DNA from: WHTB01 sp050699035
Lineage (GTDB): Bacteria > Actinomycetota > Actinomycetes > Propionibacteriales > Nocardioidaceae
NCBI GenBank assembly: GCA_050699035.1
Contig: JBOHDE010000013.1
Location: forward strand, 1-31,801
DNA: 31,801 nt
Direction: 5' to 3'
The notes beneath the pieces are model-generated. The model ran no database searches, was not told the origin of the DNA, and saw only the letters and a list, made by a program, of their open reading frames with translations. Made by a program: the position numbers and the translations under genes. Positions 22,432-30,197 of this stretch are shown piece by piece; the first letter of the stretch is position 1, and every line of letters starts with the position of its first letter.

Positions 22432-22437
22432 TAGGAT
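22432..22437 (+). promoter_or_regulatory. -10 box for the membrane-protein gene
   Basis: TAGGAT matches TANNNT and ends 8 nt before the GTG at 22446, predicting an mRNA with a leader of about 2 nt. No Shine-Dalgarno sequence is present before that GTG, which agrees with leaderless translation. Confidence 0.45.
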
Positions 22438-22445
22438 TCCTCCTC

Positions 22446-23039
22446 GTGCAAGCACATCCCGAGCAGCCGCCGTCGACGTACCCGGCGACGGAGCCACCGA
22501 TCAGCTGGCCGGACGCGGTCCGCACGTTGGCGACCACGGTCGCGGTGTTCGCCGTGGTGGGGCTGGCGGCCGGCGTGGTGTGGTGGCTCCTGACCGACCC
22601 GCCGACCTACGAGGTCGTGGCCGACCCGCAGGGTCCCGCAGGGTCGACCTCGGTGGTTCAGGGGGAGGAGGGCCTCGGCGAGGCCTTCGGCGTCGAGGTG
22701 GTGTTCTTCGCCGGTGCCCTCGTGGGGGGTCTCGTCGGCGGGCTGGCCTGCGCGGCGCTGTTCCGTACCCGCGGACTGGTTACCTTGCTCTCGGTCATGG
22801 CCGGCGGCGCGGTCGCCTGCTTCGTCGCGCTGCGGACCGGGCGGTGGCTCGGTCCGGCCGACCTGATGGACCAGTCGACGAACGCCTCCGTCGGCGATGT
22901 CCTGACGTCCCCGCTGGGCGTTGAGGCGACCGGTTTTTACCTGGTGTGGCCGATTGCCGCGGTGGCGGGGCTGATGGTGATCGTATCGATGCTGACTCCT
23001 GTGCCAGATCAGTCCACGAGTGGCCCCACGGTGGGTTAG
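22446..23039 (+). CDS. Four-pass membrane protein, possibly DUF2567
   Basis: A 197-residue protein with a Pro-rich cytosolic N-terminus (HPEQPPSTYPATEPPISW) and four hydrophobic segments at about residues 27-48, 84-107, 112-130 and 164-183. An extracytoplasmic loop after the first segment contains PPTYEVVADPQGPAGS. Length, topology and position next to ybaK recall actinobacterial DUF2567 proteins, but I cannot confirm the family. GTG start. Confidence 0.75.
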   Translation: MQAHPEQPPSTYPATEPPISWPDAVRTLATTVAVFAVVGLAAGVVWWLLTDPPTYEVVADPQGPAGSTSVVQGEEGLGEAFGVEVVFFAGALVGGLVGGLACAALFRTRGLVTLLSVMAGGAVACFVALRTGRWLGPADLMDQSTNASVGDVLTSPLGVEATGFYLVWPIAAVAGLMVIVSMLTPVPDQSTSGPTVG

Positions 23040-23085
23040 ATTCGTCGCAAAACCGTTCTTTGTCGCGTCAATGGGGGAGCACCCG

Positions 23086-24729
23086 ATGTCGAGCACCACA
23101 CCTCCTGGCTCAGGCCCTGCACCGGGCGACGCCGGAGGCCAGCAACCGCCGCAGGACTACGTGCAGCAGGGGTACGAGCCGGCGCAGCCGAAACGTCGAG
23201 GTCTGGTCATCGGCGTGGTCGCCGGCGTCGTCGCGGCCGTGGGACTGCCGCTCGGCGCTTTCGCCGTCTACAACGCACTGTCCGGCGGCGGCACGCAGCC
23301 GCACGACGCGCTGCCGTCCGACGTGCTCGCCTATGCACGCATCGACGTCGACCCGTCGGCGAGCCAGAAGCTCGAAGCGCTGCGCTTCCTGGACAAGTTC
23401 CCCGCCTTCGAGGACGCGACCGGGATCGACGACCCGCGCGACGACGTGCGCGAGGCCATGTTCGACGCGGTCAAGGAGACCAGCGGCTGCGACCTCGACT
23501 TCAATGACGACGTCGACCCGTGGCTCGGTGAGCGGCTCGGTGTCGGCGTCTTCCCCCCGACCGACGGCGCGCAACAGCCCGGCGTAGCCGTTGCCATCCA
23601 GGTCAAGGACGAGGACGCGGCGAAGAAGGGCATCAAGGACCTGATCGCCTGCGGCGACAAGGCCGACGAGCCCGCCGCCAAGGACGCCGGTTGGGCGTAC
23701 TTCAACGAGTACCTCATCGTCGCCGAGACGCAGGCGCTGGCCGACGGTTACGCGAAGACGGCGGAGAAGCAGCCGTTGGCCGACGACACGACGTTCAAGG
23801 CCGACATGGACCAGCTCGGCGAGCAGGGTGTGGCGTCGGTCTGGTTCGACGGGCAGGGCCTGATGGACGCGTTCGGCGACCTCGCCGGGATGGGGGCGCT
23901 GGACCCGTCGATGGCGGCCGACGGCGCCAAGATGACCGAGCAGCTCGAGAAGGCCGTGCAGCAGTCCTACCGCAGCGGGGCGGTGGCGTTCCGCTTCGAC
24001 GAGGACTACGCCGAGGTCGCCGCCGTCGTCAACGGTGACGGCTACCAGGTGCTGGAGGACGCCGGCACGGCAGCCGTCGACCTGCCGGACAGCACGGCCC
24101 TCGCTTTCGCCATCGCCGACGGCGACCGCCATGTCGACAGGCAGTGGGACAACCTCCTCGAGATGGTCGGCAACGGCCAGGACCCGGAAGCGTTGCTGGA
24201 GCAGGTCGAGGCACAGACCGGCCTGACGCTGCCCGACGACCTCAAGACGCTGCTCGGCCAGAACTTCGCGCTCGGTCTCGACGCCGAGGGTCTGACCGAC
24301 CTGATGCAGAGCGGCGACCCGAAGGCGCTGCGGCTCGGTGCTCGGGTCCAGACCGACGCGGACGACTTCGCCGCCCTCGTCGAGACGGTCCAGACGTTGG
24401 CGACGAAGGGCGGTGTGCCGCTCGAACTGTCCCAGGAGGAGATCGACGGCGGCGTCGTCGTCGCCAGCAACAGCGACTACGCCAAGACGCTCGCCGAGGG
24501 CGGCGACCTGGGTGGCACCGACAAGTTCACCCGGGCGGTGAAGGACGCCGACAAGGCGCAGACGGTGATGTACGTCGACTTCGACGCCCTCGATCCGGTG
24601 CTGGAGCAGTCGATGGGAGGGGCCGGCGGACCGGCCCTCGAGAACCTCAAGCCGCTGGAGGCGTTCGGTGTCTCGGGCACCATCAAGGACGGGAGCGCCG
24701 AGACCACCCTCCGCCTCACCGTGAAGTAA
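23086..24729 (+). CDS. DUF3352 membrane-anchored protein
   Basis: A 547-residue protein with a Pro/Gly/Gln-rich N-terminus, one membrane segment (about 40-64, VIGVVAGVVAAVGLPLGAF) and a long domain outside the membrane. LPSDVLAYARIDVDPSASQ and KLEALRFLDKFPAFE are the hallmark of DUF3352, a family common in actinobacteria and of unknown function. The outer domain is acidic with an internal duplicate-like pattern (ALAFAIADGDRHVDRQW; LRLGARVQTDADDFAALV). ATG 23086 follows GGGGGAG; TAGATT just after the upstream stop may be its own -10. Confidence 0.9.
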   Translation: MSSTTPPGSGPAPGDAGGQQPPQDYVQQGYEPAQPKRRGLVIGVVAGVVAAVGLPLGAFAVYNALSGGGTQPHDALPSDVLAYARIDVDPSASQKLEALRFLDKFPAFEDATGIDDPRDDVREAMFDAVKETSGCDLDFNDDVDPWLGERLGVGVFPPTDGAQQPGVAVAIQVKDEDAAKKGIKDLIACGDKADEPAAKDAGWAYFNEYLIVAETQALADGYAKTAEKQPLADDTTFKADMDQLGEQGVASVWFDGQGLMDAFGDLAGMGALDPSMAADGAKMTEQLEKAVQQSYRSGAVAFRFDEDYAEVAAVVNGDGYQVLEDAGTAAVDLPDSTALAFAIADGDRHVDRQWDNLLEMVGNGQDPEALLEQVEAQTGLTLPDDLKTLLGQNFALGLDAEGLTDLMQSGDPKALRLGARVQTDADDFAALVETVQTLATKGGVPLELSQEEIDGGVVVASNSDYAKTLAEGGDLGGTDKFTRAVKDADKAQTVMYVDFDALDPVLEQSMGGAGGPALENLKPLEAFGVSGTIKDGSAETTLRLTVK

Positions 24730-24737
24730 CCGACCCG

Positions 24738-24756
24738 CGCCGGTAGCCGACCGGCG
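24738..24756 (+). terminator. Short hairpin after the DUF3352 gene
   Basis: CGCCGGT (24738-24744) and ACCGGCG (24750-24756) with a 5-nt loop, 9 bp after the stop codon. No U-tract. Confidence 0.5.
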
Positions 24757-24903
24757 TCCCGCCATTTGTCACGCAACTGGTGGTGGCGGCTGGCGCCGTC
24801 GCTCGTGGAGGTGAAAACCTGGCGTCCGGTCAGGTGGACCCGTCTGCATTCTGCGGACACGAGTTGGCAGACGACGACCCGGGCCGATCTCGGCGTGCCT
24901 GGG

Positions 24904-24976
24904 TGACTTCACCCCTCGAACCGTCACTTTCGGGCCTGATTCCGGGCTCAGAATGTCGGTTCGGCGGGTGAGGTTG
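24904..24976. repeat. Long intergenic hairpin
   Basis: 24904-24923 pairs with 24957-24976 along 20 positions with one mismatch and a few G-U pairs; core CGAACCG/CGGTTCG and CACCC/GGGTG. The loop is 33 nt. It is central in the 390-bp gap 24730-25119, in which I find no convincing gene. Confidence 0.5.
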
Positions 24977-25028
24977 TGGCTGGCCGGCACGGGCAGCAGG
25001 AGAGCTCCATTTTCGAATGAACCGTGGG

Positions 25029-25074
25029 AAGTGGTCGCTCCCCTCGGGTAATTCGCCCAGGGAAGCGGCCACTT
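25029..25074. repeat. Intergenic hairpin
   Basis: AAGTGGTCGCT (25029-25039) pairs with AGCGGCCACTT (25064-25074), one G-U; after a bulge the stem continues with three G-C pairs and a GGG/CCC top around TAATTCG. It is adjacent to the terminator-like hairpin at 25073-25092. Confidence 0.5.
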
Positions 25075-25092
25075 GCCACGCATAGGTGGCAA
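25073..25092 (-). terminator. Hairpin after the Lon-N-domain gene
   Basis: TTGCCAC and GTGGCAA around a 6-nt loop, 27 bp beyond the stop of the minus-strand gene at 25120. A/T pairs close the stem base. Confidence 0.45.
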
Positions 25093-25119
25093 ACGGTGGG
25101 CGGTACCGGGCGGCCAGAG

Positions 25120-25797
25120 TCAGTTCGGTGACCAGCTGGTGCGCGACACCTCGGTGGCCGGCAGCGACGGCACGGCTCTCATCGCCTGCATCTCCTGCCG
25201 GAGCAGCCCGCCGAGGAGCCGCAGCCGGCTGGCCGCGTCCTCGACCTCGAGCAGGTTCTGCCGTTCCTGCAGGGTGAGCAGGCAGGTGGCAGCGAGGCTG
25301 TACGAGAGTGCCGACGGCTCGACCGGCAAGGTGCCGGTCAGCACGTCGTCGCCGCGTAGAGCGCTGAGCTCGGCACGGTACTTCGCGAACGTCGCGTGCG
25401 CTATGCGCGCTGCCTTCTCGGCGTCGTCGCCGGCCGGCTCGTCGAGCCAGGCAACCTCGCCGACGAGGTACTCGCCCGACGGGTCGAGCGCGTCCACCCT
25501 GAGCCGCCGGCCGCCGATCACCTCGATGTCGTAGCGACCGTCCTCGAGCGGGTCGACCGACACCAGCCGGGCCTCGCAGCCGACCCGCTGCACCGACTGC
25601 ACGCCGCGGGTGCCGACCTCGTACCCCTCCCGAATCGCCACAATGCCGAACGCCCGCTCGCCGTCGCCGTCGGCCTCGAGCAGGGTCGAGATCAGTGAGC
25701 GGTAGCGGTCCTCGAAGATGTGGAGCGGCATGGAGACGCCGGGGAACAATACCGCTCCGAGCGGGAAGATCGGCAGTCCTGGGGCCACGCTGGTCAC
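25120..25797 (-). CDS. LON peptidase substrate-binding (Lon N-terminal) domain protein
   Basis: A 225-residue stand-alone Lon N-domain (PUA-like), without the ATPase and protease parts. The family signature is at the N-terminus (LPIFPLGAVLFPGVSMPLHI then FEDRYRSLIS), then RVGCEARLVSVDPLEDGRYD and GRRLRVDAL. C-terminal helices complete it. Such proteins may bind peptides; their role is unsettled. I start at GTG 25797, where the conserved region begins; a far longer frame running upstream is antisense to hisD. It is divergent from hisD with 69 bp between. Confidence 0.9.
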   Translation of the reverse strand: MTSVAPGLPIFPLGAVLFPGVSMPLHIFEDRYRSLISTLLEADGDGERAFGIVAIREGYEVGTRGVQSVQRVGCEARLVSVDPLEDGRYDIEVIGGRRLRVDALDPSGEYLVGEVAWLDEPAGDDAEKAARIAHATFAKYRAELSALRGDDVLTGTLPVEPSALSYSLAATCLLTLQERQNLLEVEDAASRLRLLGGLLRQEMQAMRAVPSLPATEVSRTSWSPN

Positions 25798-25854
25798 GCT
25801 ACCGCCCGCCTGCTCAGCCCTCGACACCTTGCGGGTCGCGGCCGCCCGCCCGCC

Positions 25855-25860
25855 TACGAT
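25855..25860 (+). promoter_or_regulatory. -10 box of the his operon
   Basis: TACGAT fits TANNNT and ends 6 nt before the hisD GTG, so transcription is predicted to start on that codon. TTGCGG (25829-25834) is a possible but oddly spaced -35. The intervening GGGGGC could not act as a ribosome site on so short a leader. Confidence 0.5.
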
Positions 25861-25866
25861 GGGGGC

Positions 25867-27201
25867 GTGATCCGCCGTATCGATCTGCGCGACAGGGCCG
25901 CCACGGGAGCCGACCCGGGGCGTCGTTCGGCGTACCGCGGCCTCGTCCCGCGGGCCCCTTTCGACGTCGAGGCCGCGCTGCAGACGGTGCGCCCGATCTG
26001 CGACGACGTGCGGGACACCGGGGCCGACGCGCTGCGCCGGTACGCCCGCGAGCTCGACCGGGTCGAGATCACCGACATCCGGGTCCCGGCGTCCGCCCTC
26101 GAGGAATCGCTCGCCGCGCTCGACCCGGACGTGCGTGCGGGGCTGGCGGAGTCCGTCGCCCGGCTGCGCCGCACCGCGGTCGAGGAGCGAGGCCGCGACG
26201 TCGTCACCGAGGTCGTGCCCGGCGGAGTGGTCAGCCAGCGGCAGGTCCCCGTCGACCGCGTCGGCCTGTACGTACCGGGTGGGCTCGCCCCCTTGGTGTC
26301 CAGCGTGGTGATGAACGTCGTGCCCGCGCAGGTCGCCGGCGTCGGCTCGATCGCGTTGGCGAGCCCGCCGCAGCGGGAGTACGGCGGGCTGCCGCATCCC
26401 ACGATCCTGGCCGCTTGTGCGCTGCTCGGAGTCGACGAGGTGTACGCCGCCGGCGGGGCCCAGGCGATCGCCGCCTTCGCGTACGGCTTCACCGAGGACG
26501 CGGGGGAGTGTGCACCGGTCGACCTCGTCACCGGGCCCGGCAACATCTACGTCGTCGCCGCGAAGCGTCTGCTCAAGGGCCTGGTCGGCATCGATGCCGA
26601 GGCCGGGCCGACCGAGATCGCGGTGCTCGCCGACGACAGCGCCGACCCCTCGCACGTCGCCGCCGACCTGATCAGCCAGGCCGAGCACGACCCGCTGGCC
26701 GCCAGCGTGCTGGTGACGCCGAGTGAGGCACTGGCCGAGCAGGTCGAGACCGAGCTGGCGATCCAGGTCGCCGCCACCAAGCACGTCGAGCGGATCACCA
26801 CGGCCCTCAACGGGCAGCAGTCGGCCGTCGTCGTGGTCCGCGACCTCGAGCAGGGACAGCAGGTCGTCGACGCGTACGCCGCGGAGCACCTGTCGATCCA
26901 GACCGTCGACGCCCGCGACCGCGCCGGCCGGGTCCGCAACGCCGGTGCGGTCTTCGTCGGTCCGTTCGCGCCGGTGTCCCTCGGCGACTACTGCGCCGGT
27001 TCCAACCACGTGCTGCCGACGGCCGGGTGCGCGTGTCACTCGTCCGGTCTGTCGGTGCGGTCGTTCCTCAAGACCGTCCACGTCGTCGACTACTCCGAGC
27101 AGGCCCTGCGCGACGTCGCCGGCCACGTGATGACGCTGGCGGCCGCCGAGGACCTGCCCGCCCACGGCGCGGCGGTGCGGGCCCGCACTGGAGATATCTG
27201 A
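25867..27201 (+). CDS. hisD: Histidinol dehydrogenase
   Basis: A 444-residue Zn enzyme that oxidises L-histidinol to L-histidine in two NAD steps. Visible landmarks are VDRVGLYVPGGLAPLVSSV, DLVTGPGNIYVVAAKR, EAGPTEIAVLADDSADP, the catalytic Glu340-His341 in AEHLSIQ, and SLGDYCAGSNHVLPTAG. GTG 25867 is chosen because the family begins IRRIDLRD; earlier frame overlaps the divergent gene. First gene of the his operon; hisC starts one base after its stop. Confidence 0.97.
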   Translation: MIRRIDLRDRAATGADPGRRSAYRGLVPRAPFDVEAALQTVRPICDDVRDTGADALRRYARELDRVEITDIRVPASALEESLAALDPDVRAGLAESVARLRRTAVEERGRDVVTEVVPGGVVSQRQVPVDRVGLYVPGGLAPLVSSVVMNVVPAQVAGVGSIALASPPQREYGGLPHPTILAACALLGVDEVYAAGGAQAIAAFAYGFTEDAGECAPVDLVTGPGNIYVVAAKRLLKGLVGIDAEAGPTEIAVLADDSADPSHVAADLISQAEHDPLAASVLVTPSEALAEQVETELAIQVAATKHVERITTALNGQQSAVVVVRDLEQGQQVVDAYAAEHLSIQTVDARDRAGRVRNAGAVFVGPFAPVSLGDYCAGSNHVLPTAGCACHSSGLSVRSFLKTVHVVDYSEQALRDVAGHVMTLAAAEDLPAHGAAVRARTGDI

Positions 27202-27202
27202 C

Positions 27203-28294
27203 GTGCGCGACCAGGTGATCGGCGACCTGCCGCTGCGTGACGCGCTGCGCGGCAGGACGCCGTACGGCGCACCCCAGCTTGATGTGCCGGTGCGCCTCAA
27301 CGTCAACGAAAACCCTTACGGGCCTAGCAAAATCGTGGTCGACGACATCGTCTCGTCGGTCGCCAAGGTGGCGGCCTGCCTGAACCGCTATCCCGACCGG
27401 GAGGTGACCGAGCTGCGCGTCGCGCTGGCCCGCTACCTCGGCCACGGGTTGCGCGACGACCAGGTCTGGGCGGCGAACGGCTCCAACGAGGTGATGCAGC
27501 AGATCCTGCAGGCGTTCGGCGGCCACGGCCGGGTCGCGATGTCGTTCGCGCCGACGTACTCGATGTATCCGGAGTACGCCCGCGACACCGAGACCACCTG
27601 GGTCACCGGCGACCGCCGCGACGACTTCACCATCGACCCCGACGTCGCCGCGACCCAGGTCAAGGAGCACCAGCCGAGCGTCGTACTCCTCGCCTCGCCC
27701 AACAACCCGACCGGCACCGCACTGCCGCTCGACGTGGTGAGTGCGATCTGCGCGGCCGCCCCCGGTGTCGTGGTGGTCGACGAGGCGTACGGCGAGTTCC
27801 GACGTTCGGGTACGCCGAGCGCGTTGTCGCTGCTGCCGGAGCAACCACGGCTGCTCGTCACCCGGACGATGTCGAAGGCGTTCGCGCTGGCCGGGGCAAG
27901 GCTCGGGTACGTCGCCGCGGACGCCGCGGTCGTCGACGCGTTGCGGGTCGTGCGGCTGCCGTACCACCTGTCCGCGGTGACCCAGGCGGTTGCGCTGGCC
28001 GCCCTGCGGCATGCCGCGGAGCTGCTCGCCCGGGTGGACGAGCTGCGGGCCGAGCGTGACCGCACGGTCGAGTGGCTGCGAGCACAGGGCTTCGAGGCCG
28101 TCGACTCCGACGCCAACTTCGTGCTGTTCGGCCGGTTCGCCGACCGGCACGCGGTATGGCAGGGTCTGCTCGACCACGGTGTGCTGATCCGTGAGGTCGG
28201 GCCGGACGGCTGGCTTCGGGTGTCGATCGGCACGGCTGACGAGATGACCGCGTTCCGCGACGCGCTGACGCAGCTGGAGGTGTCACCACGATGA
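27203..28294 (+). CDS. hisC: Histidinol-phosphate aminotransferase
   Basis: A 363-residue class I/II PLP aminotransferase converting imidazole-acetol phosphate to histidinol phosphate. RLNVNENPYGPSK is the substrate-binding start, SPNNPTGTALP and VVDEAYGEF bind PLP, and Lys225 in TRTMSKAFALAGARLGY forms the Schiff base. GTG start one base after hisD; its TGA overlaps the hisB ATG, so translation is coupled. Confidence 0.96.
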   Translation: MRDQVIGDLPLRDALRGRTPYGAPQLDVPVRLNVNENPYGPSKIVVDDIVSSVAKVAACLNRYPDREVTELRVALARYLGHGLRDDQVWAANGSNEVMQQILQAFGGHGRVAMSFAPTYSMYPEYARDTETTWVTGDRRDDFTIDPDVAATQVKEHQPSVVLLASPNNPTGTALPLDVVSAICAAAPGVVVVDEAYGEFRRSGTPSALSLLPEQPRLLVTRTMSKAFALAGARLGYVAADAAVVDALRVVRLPYHLSAVTQAVALAALRHAAELLARVDELRAERDRTVEWLRAQGFEAVDSDANFVLFGRFADRHAVWQGLLDHGVLIREVGPDGWLRVSIGTADEMTAFRDALTQLEVSPR

Positions 28295-28890
28295 GCAGGA
28301 CCGCACGCATCGAGCGGGAGACCAAGGAGTCGAAGATCCTGGTCGAGCTCGACCTCGACGGCACCGGCCGTTCCGAGATCTCGACCGGCGTCGGCTTCTA
28401 CGACCACATGCTCGGCTCGCTGGCCAAGCACGCCCTGTTCGACCTGACCGTCCAGGCCGAGGGAGACGTCCACGTCGACGCCCACCACACCGTCGAGGAC
28501 ACCGCCATCGTGATCGGTCAGGCGCTGCGCGAGGCCCTCGGCGACAAGCGGGGGATCACCCGGTTCGGCGACTCGCTGGTGCCGCTCGACGAGGCGCTGG
28601 TGCAGTGTGCGGTCGACGTGTCCGGCCGCCCGTACTGCTCGCACACCGGTGAGTCCGAGGGCCAGGTGTACGCCGTGATCGGTGGCAGCTACGTCGGCTC
28701 GCTGACGCAGCACGTGTTCGAGACGCTGGCGCACACGGCCGCCATCGGACTGCACGTGCGGGTGCTGTCCGGCCGCGACCCGCACCACGTCGTCGAGGCG
28801 CAGTTCAAGGCGGTGGCCCGCGCGCTGCGCACCGCCGTCGCCCTCGACGCACGGGAGACCGACGTGCCGAGCACCAAGGGCACGCTCTGA
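28291..28890 (+). CDS. hisB: Imidazoleglycerol-phosphate dehydratase
   Basis: A 199-residue monofunctional dehydratase; the phosphatase half found in enterobacterial HisB is absent, as usual in actinobacteria. Metal-binding motifs are FYDHMLGSLAKH, DAHHTVEDTAI and the later pair HVFETLAHTAAIGLHV and DPHHVVEAQFKAVARAL. The ATG overlaps the hisC stop (ATGA). Confidence 0.97.
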   Translation: MSRTARIERETKESKILVELDLDGTGRSEISTGVGFYDHMLGSLAKHALFDLTVQAEGDVHVDAHHTVEDTAIVIGQALREALGDKRGITRFGDSLVPLDEALVQCAVDVSGRPYCSHTGESEGQVYAVIGGSYVGSLTQHVFETLAHTAAIGLHVRVLSGRDPHHVVEAQFKAVARALRTAVALDARETDVPSTKGTL

Positions 28891-28900
28891 TGGGCCCGCG

Positions 28901-29050
28901 GTGACGCTGGTCCTGATGGCCCTGGCCGGGCTGTTGGTCGGCGGTGCGATCGCGACGTTTCGCCAGCGGCGGTGGCTCGCGGCCATGCTGCTGCTGGTCG
29001 CGATCGCGCTGGTGTGGGGTGCGTACGCCGTGATGCCGGCCCCCTCGTGA
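28901..29050 (+). CDS. Small two-pass membrane protein inside the his operon
   Basis: A 49-residue frame from GTG 28901 to TGA 29050 (VTLVLMALAGLLVGGAIATF, then RQRRWLAAMLLLVAIALVWG). Two membrane segments (about 2-19 and 25-42) flank the basic turn RQRR, so both ends would face outward by the positive-inside rule. It lies 10 bp after hisB and its stop overlaps the hisH GTG, which makes translation likely. Its role is unknown; I know of no membrane component in histidine synthesis. Confidence 0.65.
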   Translation: MTLVLMALAGLLVGGAIATFRQRRWLAAMLLLVAIALVWGAYAVMPAPS

Positions 29051-29685
29051 CCCGGCACGCGAAGGTCGTCGTGCTCGACTACGGGTCGGGCAACCTGAGG
29101 TCGGCCGAGCGGGCCCTGGCCCGTACGGGTGCGGACGTCTGTGTCAGCGCCGACTACCGGGCCGCGCTCGACGCCGACGGGCTCGTGGTGCCGGGCGTCG
29201 GCGCGTTCGAGGCGTGCATGAACGGCCTGCGGTCGGTCAAGGGTGACGAGCTGATCGGCCGCCGGCTGGCCGGGAACCGCCCCGTGCTCGGCATCTGCGT
29301 GGGCATGCAGATCCTGTTCGCGACCGGACGGGAGCACGGCGTCGAGACCGAGGGCTGCGGGGAGTGGCCCGGCACCGTCGACCGGATCCGGGCCGACGTG
29401 CTCCCGCACATGGGATGGAACACCGTCGACACCGGCCCGGGATCGACGCTCTTCGCCGGCTTGACCGAGCAACGGTTCTACTTCGTCCACTCGTACGCCG
29501 CCCGGTCCTGGGACCTCGAAGTGCAGCAGCCGTTCCGTGAGCCGACGGTGTCGTGGACGTCGTACGGCGGCGATCGTTTCGTCAGCGCGGTCGAGAACGG
29601 CCCGCTGACGGCGACCCAGTTCCACCCCGAGAAGTCGGGCGACGCCGGCGCGCAGCTGCTGCGCAACTGGGTCGGCACTCTTTAG
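29047..29685 (+). CDS. hisH: Imidazole glycerol phosphate synthase, glutaminase subunit
   Basis: A 212-residue class I glutamine amidotransferase that feeds ammonia to HisF. The triad is Cys84 (LGICVGMQ), His193 and Glu195 (QFHPEKSGDAG). PGVGAFEACMNGL, HMGWNTV and YFVHSYAA are standard. GTG 29047 overlaps the stop of the small membrane gene; a longer frame would run through that gene. The lipoprotein gene separates it from hisA. Confidence 0.96.
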   Translation: MTRHAKVVVLDYGSGNLRSAERALARTGADVCVSADYRAALDADGLVVPGVGAFEACMNGLRSVKGDELIGRRLAGNRPVLGICVGMQILFATGREHGVETEGCGEWPGTVDRIRADVLPHMGWNTVDTGPGSTLFAGLTEQRFYFVHSYAARSWDLEVQQPFREPTVSWTSYGGDRFVSAVENGPLTATQFHPEKSGDAGAQLLRNWVGTL

Positions 29686-29723
29686 CCATGCAACCGGTGG
29701 CCGTGGCGCTGCGTCTGAGCTGC

Positions 29724-30143
29724 ATGAGGCTCGTCGTCGCCGTGCTCACCGGCTGCCTGCTCGTGGTCGGCTGCGGTACGCCGGAGGCCGGATCGGGCGC
29801 GTCGAGCGCCGAGCCGAGCGCTGACCCGGTGGCGACGAAGGTCGTCGTGACGGCGAGCGGTGGGCTGCGAGGTGTGCGGGAGACGTACTCAGTGGTCGTC
29901 GCCGACCCGCCCGCTCAGCTCACCGCGGCGGAGGTCGACCAGGTCGTCGAGCTGGCCGGCGGGGACGTCGTCCGGGCGTACGCCGGCAACCACGTCGACC
30001 GGGGCGAGTGCTGTGACCTGATGCAGTACTCCACGACGGTCACCTACGCTGACGGCGACACGTTGCTGATCGTCACCAACGACCTGGACGACAGCCCACC
30101 GGAGTACGACGACCTGGTCGCGCTGGTCACCCGACCGCGCTGA
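29724..30143 (+). CDS. Putative lipoprotein
   Basis: A 139-residue secreted protein. MRLVVAVLTGCLLVVGCG is a short lipoprotein signal with lipobox V-V-G-C17. A Ser/Ala-rich linker follows (GSGASSAEPSADP) and then a small domain with a Cys pair (GECCDLMQYSTTVTYADGD). ATG 29724 puts Arg directly before the hydrophobic stretch; ATG 29688 is an alternative. No family is recognised. It interrupts the his genes between hisH and hisA. Confidence 0.75.
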   Translation: MRLVVAVLTGCLLVVGCGTPEAGSGASSAEPSADPVATKVVVTASGGLRGVRETYSVVVADPPAQLTAAEVDQVVELAGGDVVRAYAGNHVDRGECCDLMQYSTTVTYADGDTLLIVTNDLDDSPPEYDDLVALVTRPR

Positions 30144-30184
30144 CAGCACTGATCCGTGCCGTGCAGGAGGGTTGCCGGAGCCTC

Positions 30185-30190
30185 TAGGGT
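30185..30190 (+). promoter_or_regulatory. -10 box upstream of priA
   Basis: TAGGGT fits TANNNT and ends 7 nt before the ATG at 30198, predicting a start of transcription within a base of that ATG. This would give priA-hisF an internal leaderless promoter. Confidence 0.45.
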
Positions 30191-30197
30191 CTAGGTC

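Noticed and set aside
24780..24971. Small gene in the 24730-25119 gap
   Set aside because: No ribosome site, no recognisable features, and the segment is dominated by hairpins.
24904..24976. tRNA-like structure
   Set aside because: Only one long stem forms; there is no cloverleaf, anticodon arm or CCA-proximal stem.
25798..27306. Long N-terminal extension of the Lon-N-domain frame
   Set aside because: It is antisense to hisD and the conserved family start lies at GTG 25797.
27433..29625. A 730-codon minus-strand frame under the his genes
   Set aside because: It is antisense to hisC, hisB and hisH, which are unambiguous.
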